A stretch of DNA of 64,000 bases from Verrucomicrobium spinosum DSM 4136 = JCM 18804 (GTDB taxonomy: Bacteria > Verrucomicrobiota > Verrucomicrobiia > Verrucomicrobiales > Verrucomicrobiaceae), in the NCBI RefSeq assembly GCF_000172155.1, contig NZ_ABIZ01000001.1, forward strand, positions 6,667,105 through 6,731,104. The letters are read 5' to 3'. Each line of letters starts with the position of its first letter. Position 1 is the stretch's first letter. A program made the position numbers and the translations under genes. Shown here in pieces: positions 45,505-53,782 of this stretch. The notes beneath the pieces are model-generated. The model made no database searches and was not told where the DNA came from. It worked only from the letters and a program-made list of their open reading frames with translations.

Positions 45505-46245
45505 ATGAGGTGCCTCCTCCAAGACGAATTTTTCTCAAAAGTTGAAGAGCCCCAGGCCGTCAGGCACATTTTCGAGCACATCCCTGAAGTGTTCTTCTTT
45601 GTCAAAGATCGCCAGAGTCGCCTCATGGCGGGCAGCAACAACATGGTACAGCGGCTTGGGTTGAAGCGGGAGGCAGATCTTGTCGGGAAAGGAGATGAGG
45701 AGTTCTTCGATATTCACCTCGTCCAGGCGTTTCGCAGGGACGATGAACTCGTGTTTCGCACCGGAAAGCCTCTCATCAATCGATTGGAATTGTGGTATGA
45801 CGAACAGCGGAACCACGCCTGGTTTCTCACCACTAAAACCCCCCTTCGCGGTAAAGGTGGTGAAGTAGTGGGTTTGATGGGAATCACCCGGCGGGACGAA
45901 AGTACTCACAACTACCACCCGGCGGGCGTGGTGGCAAAAATAGTGGATTATCTCAACAAGAACTCCACTCAAGCTCTGAGCACCGCAGATCTGGCCCGGA
46001 CCTTTTTCATGTCTGAGCGTACACTCCATCGTAAAATTCATGAATCCCTGGGCATTTCACCTTATGAGCTGATGATTCGGATTCGTATTCAGAAGGCGGC
46101 CGAAGCCCTGGTAAAATCCAATGCCAAGGTGATCGAAGTTGCCATCGAACATGGCTTCTGTGACTCGAGCAGTTTTACCCAGCACTTCCGGAAGAGAATC
46201 GGCATCACCCCCTCCCAGTTCCGAAAGCGTCACCAATCCTCTTGA
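45505..46245 (+). CDS. PAS-AraC transcription regulator
   Basis: 246 residues. A PAS domain at about 20-130 (EHIPEVFFFVKDRQSRLMAG, FRTGKPLINRLELWYDEQRN, FLTTKTPLRG, VVGLMGITRRDES) is followed by an AraC DNA-binding domain at about 140-240. The latter has two helix-turn-helices (LSTADLARTFFMSERTLHRKIHE and VIEVAIEHGFCDSSSFTQHFRKR). The PAS would bind a small ligand or sense redox state. It is transcribed away from the ECF sigma gene, with the 37-bp element ending 1 nt before its ATG. The next gene, convergent, is a paralogue. Confidence 0.9.
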   Translation: MRCLLQDEFFSKVEEPQAVRHIFEHIPEVFFFVKDRQSRLMAGSNNMVQRLGLKREADLVGKGDEEFFDIHLVQAFRRDDELVFRTGKPLINRLELWYDEQRNHAWFLTTKTPLRGKGGEVVGLMGITRRDESTHNYHPAGVVAKIVDYLNKNSTQALSTADLARTFFMSERTLHRKIHESLGISPYELMIRIRIQKAAEALVKSNAKVIEVAIEHGFCDSSSFTQHFRKRIGITPSQFRKRHQSS

Positions 46246-46282
46246 GACATCTCCAGTTGGCTACCCAGACCATTTCCAGCCC

Positions 46283-47218
46283 TCAAAGCTCATCCGTGTG
46301 GCGTACGCGCGTCGGGTTCAGCCTCGCCCGGCGGTAGGCGCGGGGAGTCTCTCCTGTGTACTTCTTAAATTGGGCGGTGAACACGCTCTGGTCGTAGAAG
46401 GCATGATCCACGGCTATCTCTCCAATAGGCTTGTCCGTCGTAGCGAGCTCATTCCCACTGGACTGAATTCGCAGCCGGATGATGTACTCCTGCACACTCA
46501 TCCGGAAAGTCTCCTGGAATTTGCGGTTGAGATGCCGGCCGGACACATGGGCCATTCCAGCAAGGATGGAAACCGCGATCCGGCTGCGATAGTTTTGCCG
46601 GATGAAAGCAACTACCTGTTCAAGCTTCGAATCCCCCGAACTCTGGCTTGCTCCAGGTTGGAAAGGCCGGACCGTTCCCATCACTCCAATGACCTCGTCC
46701 TTTGAATTCACAATCGGGATTTTCGTGGTGAGGAACCAGTCTTTCGTCCTCGACCTTTTATAGAGAGCTTCCACCCGGTCAATCAACGGCTGCCGGGTCT
46801 TCATCACCTGCAAATCGTCTTCACGAATGGCCCTTGCCACATTTGCAGGATGAATCTTGTCGTCACCCGCACCAATCAACTCCTCCTCATGAGCCAGTCC
46901 AACCCTGCGGAGAGTACCCGCGCTGATGGCCACAAAACGACTGTCCCGGTCCTTTGCAAAGTAGTCAACATCCGGCATGAGTTCGATGAGCTTACGAAAT
47001 TGCGAAAGCCCCCCCATTTCATTGAAGAACCTCGCTTGATACTCCCCGGCTGACATAGCCTGCCCGCCCGAACTCCTTGAGTCGCTCTGGACCTTCTGAC
47101 TGGAAGTGCCAGGAAACGGGTCAACCGTGCCTTTGGTCGGGCCATAGAGCCCTAAAGGTCTCCTGGAGACTTCACCAGGTTCGGAATGGAGCATGTCACT
47201 CTTATCGTACGATTGCAT
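46283..47218 (-). CDS. PAS-AraC transcription regulator
   Basis: 311 residues. The PAS domain (ELMPDVDYFAKDRDSRFVAI, MKTRQPLIDRVEALYKRSRT, WFLTTKIPIVNSKDEVIGVMG) lies at about 75-195, then the AraC domain (IAVSILAGMAHVSGRHLNRK, IGEIAVDHAFYDQSVFTAQFKKYTGETPRAYRR split across two helices) to the C-terminus. The first ~55 residues are a low-complexity tail, so an ATG at 47056 (MSAGEYQARFF) is a possible alternative start. It is convergent with the 45505 gene (37-nt gap) and lies just downstream of the PVC cytochrome on the same strand. Closely similar in sequence to module 2 of the double regulator at 50627. Confidence 0.9.
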   Translation of the reverse strand: MQSYDKSDMLHSEPGEVSRRPLGLYGPTKGTVDPFPGTSSQKVQSDSRSSGGQAMSAGEYQARFFNEMGGLSQFRKLIELMPDVDYFAKDRDSRFVAISAGTLRRVGLAHEEELIGAGDDKIHPANVARAIREDDLQVMKTRQPLIDRVEALYKRSRTKDWFLTTKIPIVNSKDEVIGVMGTVRPFQPGASQSSGDSKLEQVVAFIRQNYRSRIAVSILAGMAHVSGRHLNRKFQETFRMSVQEYIIRLRIQSSGNELATTDKPIGEIAVDHAFYDQSVFTAQFKKYTGETPRAYRRARLNPTRVRHTDEL

Positions 47219-47299
47219 CTGGTGATTCAGGATTGCTGAATGTTCATTGGGCAGCCTTCAGCCCCATCAGAGGAGCCAGGTCTGCCGGGGAAGGGTTGT

Positions 47300-49987
47300 T
47301 CAGATCGACTTCAGATACTCCACCAAGTCCCTAAGATCCTGATCGGTCAACCCCATCTCTGAGGCTGGCGGCATCCATGAATGATCCTTGAGAAACTCCA
47401 CCTTGATGCCGCCCTCGCGGAACAAGATCTTTTTCATCTGCCCGCCGAACACTTTGATGTTCAACGAGCCAGCGTGGTGGCTGTAGTTTGAGACCAACCC
47501 CTCCACGATATGCTTGCCGTCCCGGGACCTTAGACGCGCAGGCTGATCAAACCCATGGGCGAGACGTTCGGAGGGGGCGATGAGATCTGTGAGGATCTGT
47601 TCAGTGGTGCGTGCAGCGGCCCAGCCGGCCAAGTTGGGGCCGAATGGGGTACCCTGGGCACCAACCTGATGACAGACGTAGCACACAGCGACCTTCGCCT
47701 CCCCTCGCTTGGCATCGCCATGCAGCCTGGCGATGGTGGGAATGTCGGACAGTTTCGTTCTCCCTCCCAGGCTCTGCGGGATTTGGAGACTGTGCGCAAG
47801 GGAGGATTCCCCTGGTAAGACGGTCAGGTCACGGGCCAGGACTTCACTGAGCGTTGTTTGATACCCTTCCCCCCCGAAAGAGGGCTCCTTCAACAAAGAG
47901 GAGAGTGCGTCATACCTCGCCAGACGCTCCTCCTCACTACGAAAACATGCGAAGGCCATGATGTAGTGCCGGAATGACGGGACGTCGGGCCTGGCAGCTT
48001 TGATCCAGTTCAACAGATCCTTGGAAGCTTGCGGTGAATTAAGGCGCCAAGCAAGGTTGAGCGCTGTTTCAGGCCACTCGGCTGCAGCCAGACTCGCGAC
48101 CTGAGGGCGGACGAGCTCGTCATACACCTGAGCCTCCTTGCCCACTGACGCAGTGCCGAGAGCCTCCAGTGCCCACCGGTTCTTTCCATCATAGGCACGG
48201 AGAAGCTGAGTCAGCACCCCTTTGCACTGACTAAAAGGCATATCGCGCAATGAGAGTGCCACCTCACGACGAACCGCCATGGAGCTGTCTCCAGCCATCT
48301 TCCCAGCCAGCTCTGGCAAACCCGCAGGATCAGCCAGACGCAAGCACCGGAAAGCCAGCACCCTTTGTGATTCCACTTTTGAATCCAGCAACTGACGGAC
48401 CCACTCACGCCCCTGTGGTGCGGCAAATGCGAGCGGCCACACTGCCCGGGCTTGAATGTAGGGATTGGTTTCCGTTTCAAAGAAGTGGATGAGTTGCGCG
48501 ACAGCGTCTTCCCCCTTCTTCTGCAAAAGTGCTGCCGCGTGAGACCGCACGTTGACCACTGGGCTGCGCAGCGCCCCTACAAGCCCCTTGGTGGTCTCAA
48601 AATCGACTCTCTCCACCGCTGGCATCTTGACGTTCCGGCGGGAGATCCGGTAGATGGTACCCGGCGCTTGATTGGTCCGACGGCTTGTATCATTGTAAAA
48701 ATCTGCAAGCAGAAGGCTGCCATCCGGCAGCAACGCCAGATCAGTCGGCAGAAAAAACTGCCCCCGCTGATCTCTCTTCAATGACAGGAAAGGAAACAGG
48801 CGGCCGATCTCCACCTGCGCCTCCCTCATCTCTGGACGGCAGGCCATGATCTGCTTCAGCACCATGTCTGTCACCAGATAGAGTCCGCGGAATTCTTCGC
48901 CAAGTTCATCCCCTTCAATGAGAACATTTCCAGTGGGTGAGCCTGTCCCATACACAGTCCCTGGCGGCATCGTTCCGGGATAGTTCTCCCGCCAGTGGGA
49001 GGATGAAGAGGCATTCCCGCCGGCGTTGGCAGGGCGTGGCTTTTCCCAGGACTTCACAATCTCCTCCCAGGACTTCACGCCATTTTCAATGTCTGCGTAT
49101 CCCAGGTTGCCATACTCCATCAGCCAGGACACACGGCAGTGTGCTGGATCATCATTGTCACTCTGGAACATATCCCCAAACGAGCTCACAAACATATCGT
49201 GAGGATTGCGCATGTTCTCCCCCACAGGCACGAGGCCCGTACCATCGGGATTGATACGAAACGCCATACCAGCGACATAGAGCTGCCCATCCGAACTGCG
49301 CTGGCCGACCAGCTCCGCGCCACCGTAGTATGACCCGGCGATGAATTCACGACCATCCTTGGTCTTCACGCTCAATCCCTTGTTCCCATGGCTGAAGTAC
49401 CACTGCCCGCTTGGCGCGCCGACGACAGCATGCAGGGTGTGATCGTGAGCCCCACCCAGAAAGCCGGTGAGAAAGACCTCGCGGGTGTCAATTCCCGGAT
49501 CAAACACTGCGTTCCGGTTCGAATCCGTATAGATGATGATGGAGGGCGTAGCGGAAACGACAATCTTGTTGTCAAACACTGCGATACCAAGAGGAGCAGC
49601 GCGCAATTCTTTGTCTGTGATGAAAACATGGGAGCTGTCCGCCTTGCCGTCCCCGTCCTTGTCCTCCAGAACCATGATCGACTGACCGGCAGCAATCACA
49701 GGCTTCTGACCATAATCAATGCCTTCAGTCGCCCACACGCGCCCTTGCGCATCCACGTCCATCGCCACAGGCGTGTAAATTTGGGGGGTGGTGGCCCACA
49801 CCTGGATTTGGAGGTCCTGAGGCAGTGAAGAGTCAAACTGGAACGCCTCCACCGGCACCCCGCCTCCTCCAGGATTCTTCTCCGCAAAAGTCAACCGATC
49901 AGGGGCGGGAACAATGGCCTCTGCGGCAGGAGCCGTCGAAACCAGCAGCAAACAACTGCCAAGAAGGATGGGAAGATGGTAAGACAT
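47300..49987 (-). CDS. PVC-type heme-binding CxxCH protein
   Basis: 895 residues with a signal peptide (LPILLGSCLLLVSTAPAAEA). It has the membrane-bound-dehydrogenase propeller (IQVWATTPQIYTPVAMDVDA, GRVWATEGIDY, GGAHDHTLHAVVG, PNPDGTG-like blocks), helical HEAT repeats at about 520-700, and a C-terminal c-type heme domain with CYVCH about 120 residues from the end and final MGLTDQDLRDLVEYLKSI. Same architecture as the 34998 gene but without ThuA. Thought to be an extracytoplasmic dehydrogenase-cytochrome; substrate unknown. The ATG at 49987 begins the signal peptide. Confidence 0.9.
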   Translation of the reverse strand: MSYHLPILLGSCLLLVSTAPAAEAIVPAPDRLTFAEKNPGGGGVPVEAFQFDSSLPQDLQIQVWATTPQIYTPVAMDVDAQGRVWATEGIDYGQKPVIAAGQSIMVLEDKDGDGKADSSHVFITDKELRAAPLGIAVFDNKIVVSATPSIIIYTDSNRNAVFDPGIDTREVFLTGFLGGAHDHTLHAVVGAPSGQWYFSHGNKGLSVKTKDGREFIAGSYYGGAELVGQRSSDGQLYVAGMAFRINPDGTGLVPVGENMRNPHDMFVSSFGDMFQSDNDDPAHCRVSWLMEYGNLGYADIENGVKSWEEIVKSWEKPRPANAGGNASSSSHWRENYPGTMPPGTVYGTGSPTGNVLIEGDELGEEFRGLYLVTDMVLKQIMACRPEMREAQVEIGRLFPFLSLKRDQRGQFFLPTDLALLPDGSLLLADFYNDTSRRTNQAPGTIYRISRRNVKMPAVERVDFETTKGLVGALRSPVVNVRSHAAALLQKKGEDAVAQLIHFFETETNPYIQARAVWPLAFAAPQGREWVRQLLDSKVESQRVLAFRCLRLADPAGLPELAGKMAGDSSMAVRREVALSLRDMPFSQCKGVLTQLLRAYDGKNRWALEALGTASVGKEAQVYDELVRPQVASLAAAEWPETALNLAWRLNSPQASKDLLNWIKAARPDVPSFRHYIMAFACFRSEEERLARYDALSSLLKEPSFGGEGYQTTLSEVLARDLTVLPGESSLAHSLQIPQSLGGRTKLSDIPTIARLHGDAKRGEAKVAVCYVCHQVGAQGTPFGPNLAGWAAARTTEQILTDLIAPSERLAHGFDQPARLRSRDGKHIVEGLVSNYSHHAGSLNIKVFGGQMKKILFREGGIKVEFLKDHSWMPPASEMGLTDQDLRDLVEYLKSI

Positions 49988-50626
49988 ATCAAGATTAAAA
50001 TGGGCACCCAGAGCGTCAGAAATTGTTGGGAGCCACCAAAGTGGGACTAAGGGGTGTGCCCTCCCATCAGTTCTCCCACTACACATGTCCCCACTCCTAC
50101 GCGTGTTTCAGAAAAAAGCGCCACCGGTGCCGGGGCCACGCCTCTGGCGACACCCGGGACACCGCAAACAGTCAAAAAATTCCGCGCCTATCGTCCTTCT
50201 CCCGGCAACCCAAACCTGAAAGAATGCATGGTATTTACTACTTGTTATTCTTTTTCAATAAGTTCTCATCACCCTTAAATCACGTGTACCAGATGCCAAC
50301 AAGACTTGCCTCACACGTGCATCCGGAAAATCCGGCTCGTGCCACCTGGTTGCCGCCTGGATGCAAGTTCGCTCTTCACTCCGCCTTCTAACTCTGCTGC
50401 GGCTCTGGGTGGGCTGGATCTGCCGGAAAGCGCCTATTTTTTCCGGGAAGAAGCTGGCTGGGCCTGCGACATCGGTCACAGCAGCCGTCAGTGTCTATGG
50501 GAAGATTTCTGGTCCACCCTCGACTGTACTCCCCCACCAGACCTGCCCTCCCTTTCCGCCACGCGATTTCACCAGCTTTCAATCACACAAGTCGCAACCT
50601 AAAACCGGAACACTTCCGCTCTTCAC
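49988..50626. other. Long divergent intergenic region between PVC cytochrome and double AraC
   Basis: 639 bp with no convincing gene. An inverted repeat CCGGAAA...TTTCCGG (50423-50446) is the clearest structure. Neither copy of the 37-bp element occurs here. Length suggests room for several regulator sites in both directions, but I see no clear promoter boxes. Confidence 0.5.
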
Positions 50627-52231
50627 ATGCAAGCTGGCACTGATACTGCACCGCCACCGGCATCGGACGACACTTGTGGGGCTTCTCAATCAGAAGATGC
50701 GTCCGGCAGCGAGCTTCAGAAGCAGTTTTTTAGAAAGCTGGTGGGTACCTTCCACTTGTTCAAGCTTCTCTCACTGATGTCAGACGCAAGCTACTTCGTG
50801 AAAGACAGCAGAGGCCGGTTCATGGCTGCGGGCGGCGGTCTTCTCCAACACCTGGGCGTAAAGGGAGAGGAAGACCTGCTGTCCTCCACGGATTTCGCCT
50901 TCTTCCCACCTCACCTGGCCCACGCGATGCGCATGGACGATCTGCGTGTGATGCAAACGCGCCAACCTATGGTGGACCGGCTTGAGCTGCTCCATAGCAA
51001 CCGTGGCACCAAACGTTGGCACTTGACCACCAAGTTGCCACTCATTGGCCCTGACGGCACCCCCATGGGCATCATGGGAGTGGTCAGGCCCTGCAACGAT
51101 GCCAGCGATCCAGCCGTGCCTCAACAGGTCCGCAAAGCCGTCGCGTACATCCATGATCATTTTTCTGAAAGTCTCTCCACAGCTTTCATGGCGAAGAAGG
51201 TGCATGCCTCAGCCCGGCATCTCAACCGGCTTTTCCACAATGCTTTCGGCATGGGGGTGCAGGATTTCATCCTGCGCACCAGGGTGGCTGCAGTGTGCCA
51301 ATGCCTCCTCTGCTCCAACAAGCCTGTGGCTGACATCGCCTATGAACATGGCTTCTACGATCAAAGCGCCATGTCCAGATATTTCCGCCAATACACCGGC
51401 GAGAGCCCCCACACCTGGCGCCACCGCCACCGGAGCGCCGGAAGCAGGCCTTTGCCGGCGAGTGGCACGGCACACTGTGCACAAGCGGCTGCCAAGACGC
51501 TCCAAGATGCTTTTTTCGCCCAGTTGTCCAGTCATCTGCCGCTCCGACAGTTGTTGGAACATCTCCCGGACATGGACTACTTCACCAAAGATTGTTCGGG
51601 CCGTTTCACAGCAATCCGGTCCGCCACGGTGATCCGCCTGGGATTCCGCTCCGAAGAGGAAGCATTGGGTATCACGGACTTTGATATTCATCCCGCGAAG
51701 GTGGCAGAAGCCATTCGCAATGACGACTTGCATATCATGCGCACGCGCCAGCCCATGATTGACCAGCTGGAAGAACTCTACACCCGCCCAAGCGTCAAAG
51801 GCAGGTTCCTCACGACAAAGCTACCCGTTACAGACCGGAATGAGCAGGTCATCGGCGTCATGGGTTTTATTCGCCCGGCCCCGGGGGAGTTGCTCCAGGT
51901 TGCCACTCGTACACCTGTGGAGTTAGTTGTGGCTCACATTCGTGAGCGGCACTTTGAGAAGCTTCTCATCAGCGATCTGGCATCCATTGGAAAGGTGTCG
52001 CCTCGTCAATTGAACAGAATGTTTCAGGAATCTTACCGCCTGAGTGCCCAGGACTTCATCATCCGCACCCGTGTCCAGGCAGCCTGTGCAGACCTGGTGT
52101 CCACGCGAAATTCGCTGGCGGAGATCGCCTGTGCCCACGGCTTCTGCGACGCCAGCACCTTCACCCGGCAGTTCAAGCATCATATGGGGGAGACCCCTCT
52201 CATCTACCGGCGGCGGCGCACCGCTGGCTAG
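50627..52231 (+). CDS. Tandem double PAS-AraC-PAS-AraC regulator
   Basis: 534 residues made of two complete copies of the PAS-AraC unit with a period of about 262 residues. Module 1: PAS 45-155 (TRQPMVDRLELLHSNRG at 111), HTH 165-265 (HGFYDQSAMSRYFRQYTGE at 241). Module 2: PAS 305-420 (TRQPMIDQLEELYTRPS at 373), HTH 430-530 (HGFCDASTFTRQFKHHMGE at 504). The linker RSAGSRPLPASGTAHCAQA (269-287) joins them. One chain thus carries two sensor and two DNA-binding domains, an intramolecular dimer. No frameshift or stop separates the halves. Target and ligand unknown. Confidence 0.92.
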   Translation: MQAGTDTAPPPASDDTCGASQSEDASGSELQKQFFRKLVGTFHLFKLLSLMSDASYFVKDSRGRFMAAGGGLLQHLGVKGEEDLLSSTDFAFFPPHLAHAMRMDDLRVMQTRQPMVDRLELLHSNRGTKRWHLTTKLPLIGPDGTPMGIMGVVRPCNDASDPAVPQQVRKAVAYIHDHFSESLSTAFMAKKVHASARHLNRLFHNAFGMGVQDFILRTRVAAVCQCLLCSNKPVADIAYEHGFYDQSAMSRYFRQYTGESPHTWRHRHRSAGSRPLPASGTAHCAQAAAKTLQDAFFAQLSSHLPLRQLLEHLPDMDYFTKDCSGRFTAIRSATVIRLGFRSEEEALGITDFDIHPAKVAEAIRNDDLHIMRTRQPMIDQLEELYTRPSVKGRFLTTKLPVTDRNEQVIGVMGFIRPAPGELLQVATRTPVELVVAHIRERHFEKLLISDLASIGKVSPRQLNRMFQESYRLSAQDFIIRTRVQAACADLVSTRNSLAEIACAHGFCDASTFTRQFKHHMGETPLIYRRRRTAG

Positions 52232-52571
52232 CACCTTCACGATTACAGCGGGCACTGTCACACAGGGTTATTTGAACTAACACACCATGCCGGACGCCCT
52301 GTTGCACCGGACAGCCCTCCCATCTTAAAACGGGCACCTGGCCGACGGACACAAAAACTTGGCCCGGTCAGCCAATCAAAATTTCCGGGTTCCCCTCATT
52401 CTCTGTGCACGCAACAAGTCCAGCCGCGACGCCGGCACGGGACTCCTGGCAAAAGCTCGGGCCATCGGCTGCCAGCCGATGTCACCAAACCTCCTGATCA
52501 CAACAGCACCCACTCCATGATTGTTGTTTGTTTCCTATAACTTAACCACAGCCACCCATACTCCCCACCCC
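52232..52571 (+). other. Leader region of the TIGR02597-like gene
   Basis: 340 bp without a gene. A perfect hairpin CATCGGCT-GCC-AGCCGATG (52463-52481) lies about 90 nt before the ATG. CCTATAACTT near 52534 may be a -10 element. No convincing -35 was found. Confidence 0.4.
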
Positions 52572-53576
52572 ATGAAACACCGCCTTACCATTGCCTGCCT
52601 CTTCATGGCCGGCCTCTCCTCCCTTGCAGCTCAAACCCCGGGCTCCGTCTCGTCCAAGCTCGCCGGCATCCAGCGCTTCACCGTCCCGGCCGCCTCCTCC
52701 CGGCCTATAGGAGTTAACTTTGTCCGTCCCCCGCTTGCTGCGGGCCGGATGGACAGCCGCACCTCCACCACCTTCACCGACAATCAGGTGAACTTCGGCA
52801 CTCTGCTTGCCGGCAAAAGCAACCTCTGGCTGGAACTCACCAACGGAAACTACCGGGGCATGGCCACACCCGTCACGGTCGCCTCCGCCAACACCTTGAA
52901 CACTGAGGACAGCCTCGTGCCCTACGCGCCCGGAGCCGCCGTCTTCGAGGTTCGCGAGGCCCACACGGTCGCCACGCTCTTTGGGGCGACCAATACTGCG
53001 GGGCTTCACCCCAGCACGACCCTCAACCTCTCGGGCAATCCGGATGAGATCCACATCCCCGATGGCGCAGGCGGCTACCACCGCGTTTTTTACTCCACTC
53101 CCGCCGGGGGATGGCGGCAGGACGGCGACGAAATCAGCGATGCCTCCGGCATCCCCATCTATCACGTCGATGCGGTCATCATCCATCGCAAACAGGCATC
53201 AGCGCTCACCCTGAGCTTTGTGGGCTTTGTGCGCTCTACCCCGACGTATTTCCCTGTCATCACCGGCACCACCACCATCTTCAACGCCGCCTACCCTACC
53301 GGGACCACCCTCACCAGCAGCGGTCTGGCGACCCAGGTCAAACAGGGCACAGAATTAACCGCAGACATCATCAGCATTCCCAACAGCAGCGGGGGCTGGG
53401 ATGCCTGCTACTATGCCACCGCCTCACCGCCCTCCATCAGCGCAGGGTGGAAACAAGTCGGCCAGGGTAATACGGACAAGGGGACTGTCCCATGGGCCTC
53501 AACCTTTAGAATCGAACGCCGCGGTGTGACCGCAAACGTGAAGCTCCTCCCCGGCCCATCCTACTCAGGTCTGTAG
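52572..53576 (+). CDS. Secreted TIGR02597-like protein of unknown function
   Basis: 334 residues with a signal peptide (LTIACLFMAGLSSLAAQT). The mature protein is beta-rich with two related halves. Each carries a module of the type PDEIHIPDGAGGYHRVFYST / DIISIPNSSGGWDACYYAT followed by GW-K/R-Q and a positive residue segment. The pattern and length are like the Verrucomicrobium TIGR02597 family as I recall it, but this is tentative. It precedes the DUF1800/DUF1501 operon by about 206 bp. The ATG at 52572 starts the signal peptide; the frame extends upstream. Confidence 0.7.
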   Translation: MKHRLTIACLFMAGLSSLAAQTPGSVSSKLAGIQRFTVPAASSRPIGVNFVRPPLAAGRMDSRTSTTFTDNQVNFGTLLAGKSNLWLELTNGNYRGMATPVTVASANTLNTEDSLVPYAPGAAVFEVREAHTVATLFGATNTAGLHPSTTLNLSGNPDEIHIPDGAGGYHRVFYSTPAGGWRQDGDEISDASGIPIYHVDAVIIHRKQASALTLSFVGFVRSTPTYFPVITGTTTIFNAAYPTGTTLTSSGLATQVKQGTELTADIISIPNSSGGWDACYYATASPPSISAGWKQVGQGNTDKGTVPWASTFRIERRGVTANVKLLPGPSYSGL

Positions 53577-53782
53577 GATACCCCTTTCAAATTTCAATCC
53601 GTCTTATCTTAACCCGGAGATCTCCCGGCCGGCACCGTCTTGGTGTCTTCTGGAGCTGAACCAGATCGACCTGGTCCAGCCCCATTGAGAGTCCATGGCT
53701 TCAGGCAGCCAGCCTGCTTGCCAGCCCGGCGTCCCTGCCACTCATCATCCACACCCCCTTCCATGCTCAACCATCACATCCT

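Noticed and set aside
45449-45510. Repeats near the AraC start considered as a CRISPR-like or transposon end
   Set aside because: Only two distant copies of the 37-bp element exist, both intergenic, with no array, no target-site duplication and no transposase. A shared operator is the simpler reading.
50023-50777. Several short open frames in the long gap before the double AraC gene
   Set aside because: They are rich in Pro/Ser/Arg, overlap each other in different frames, have no motif, and one runs into the real gene in another frame.
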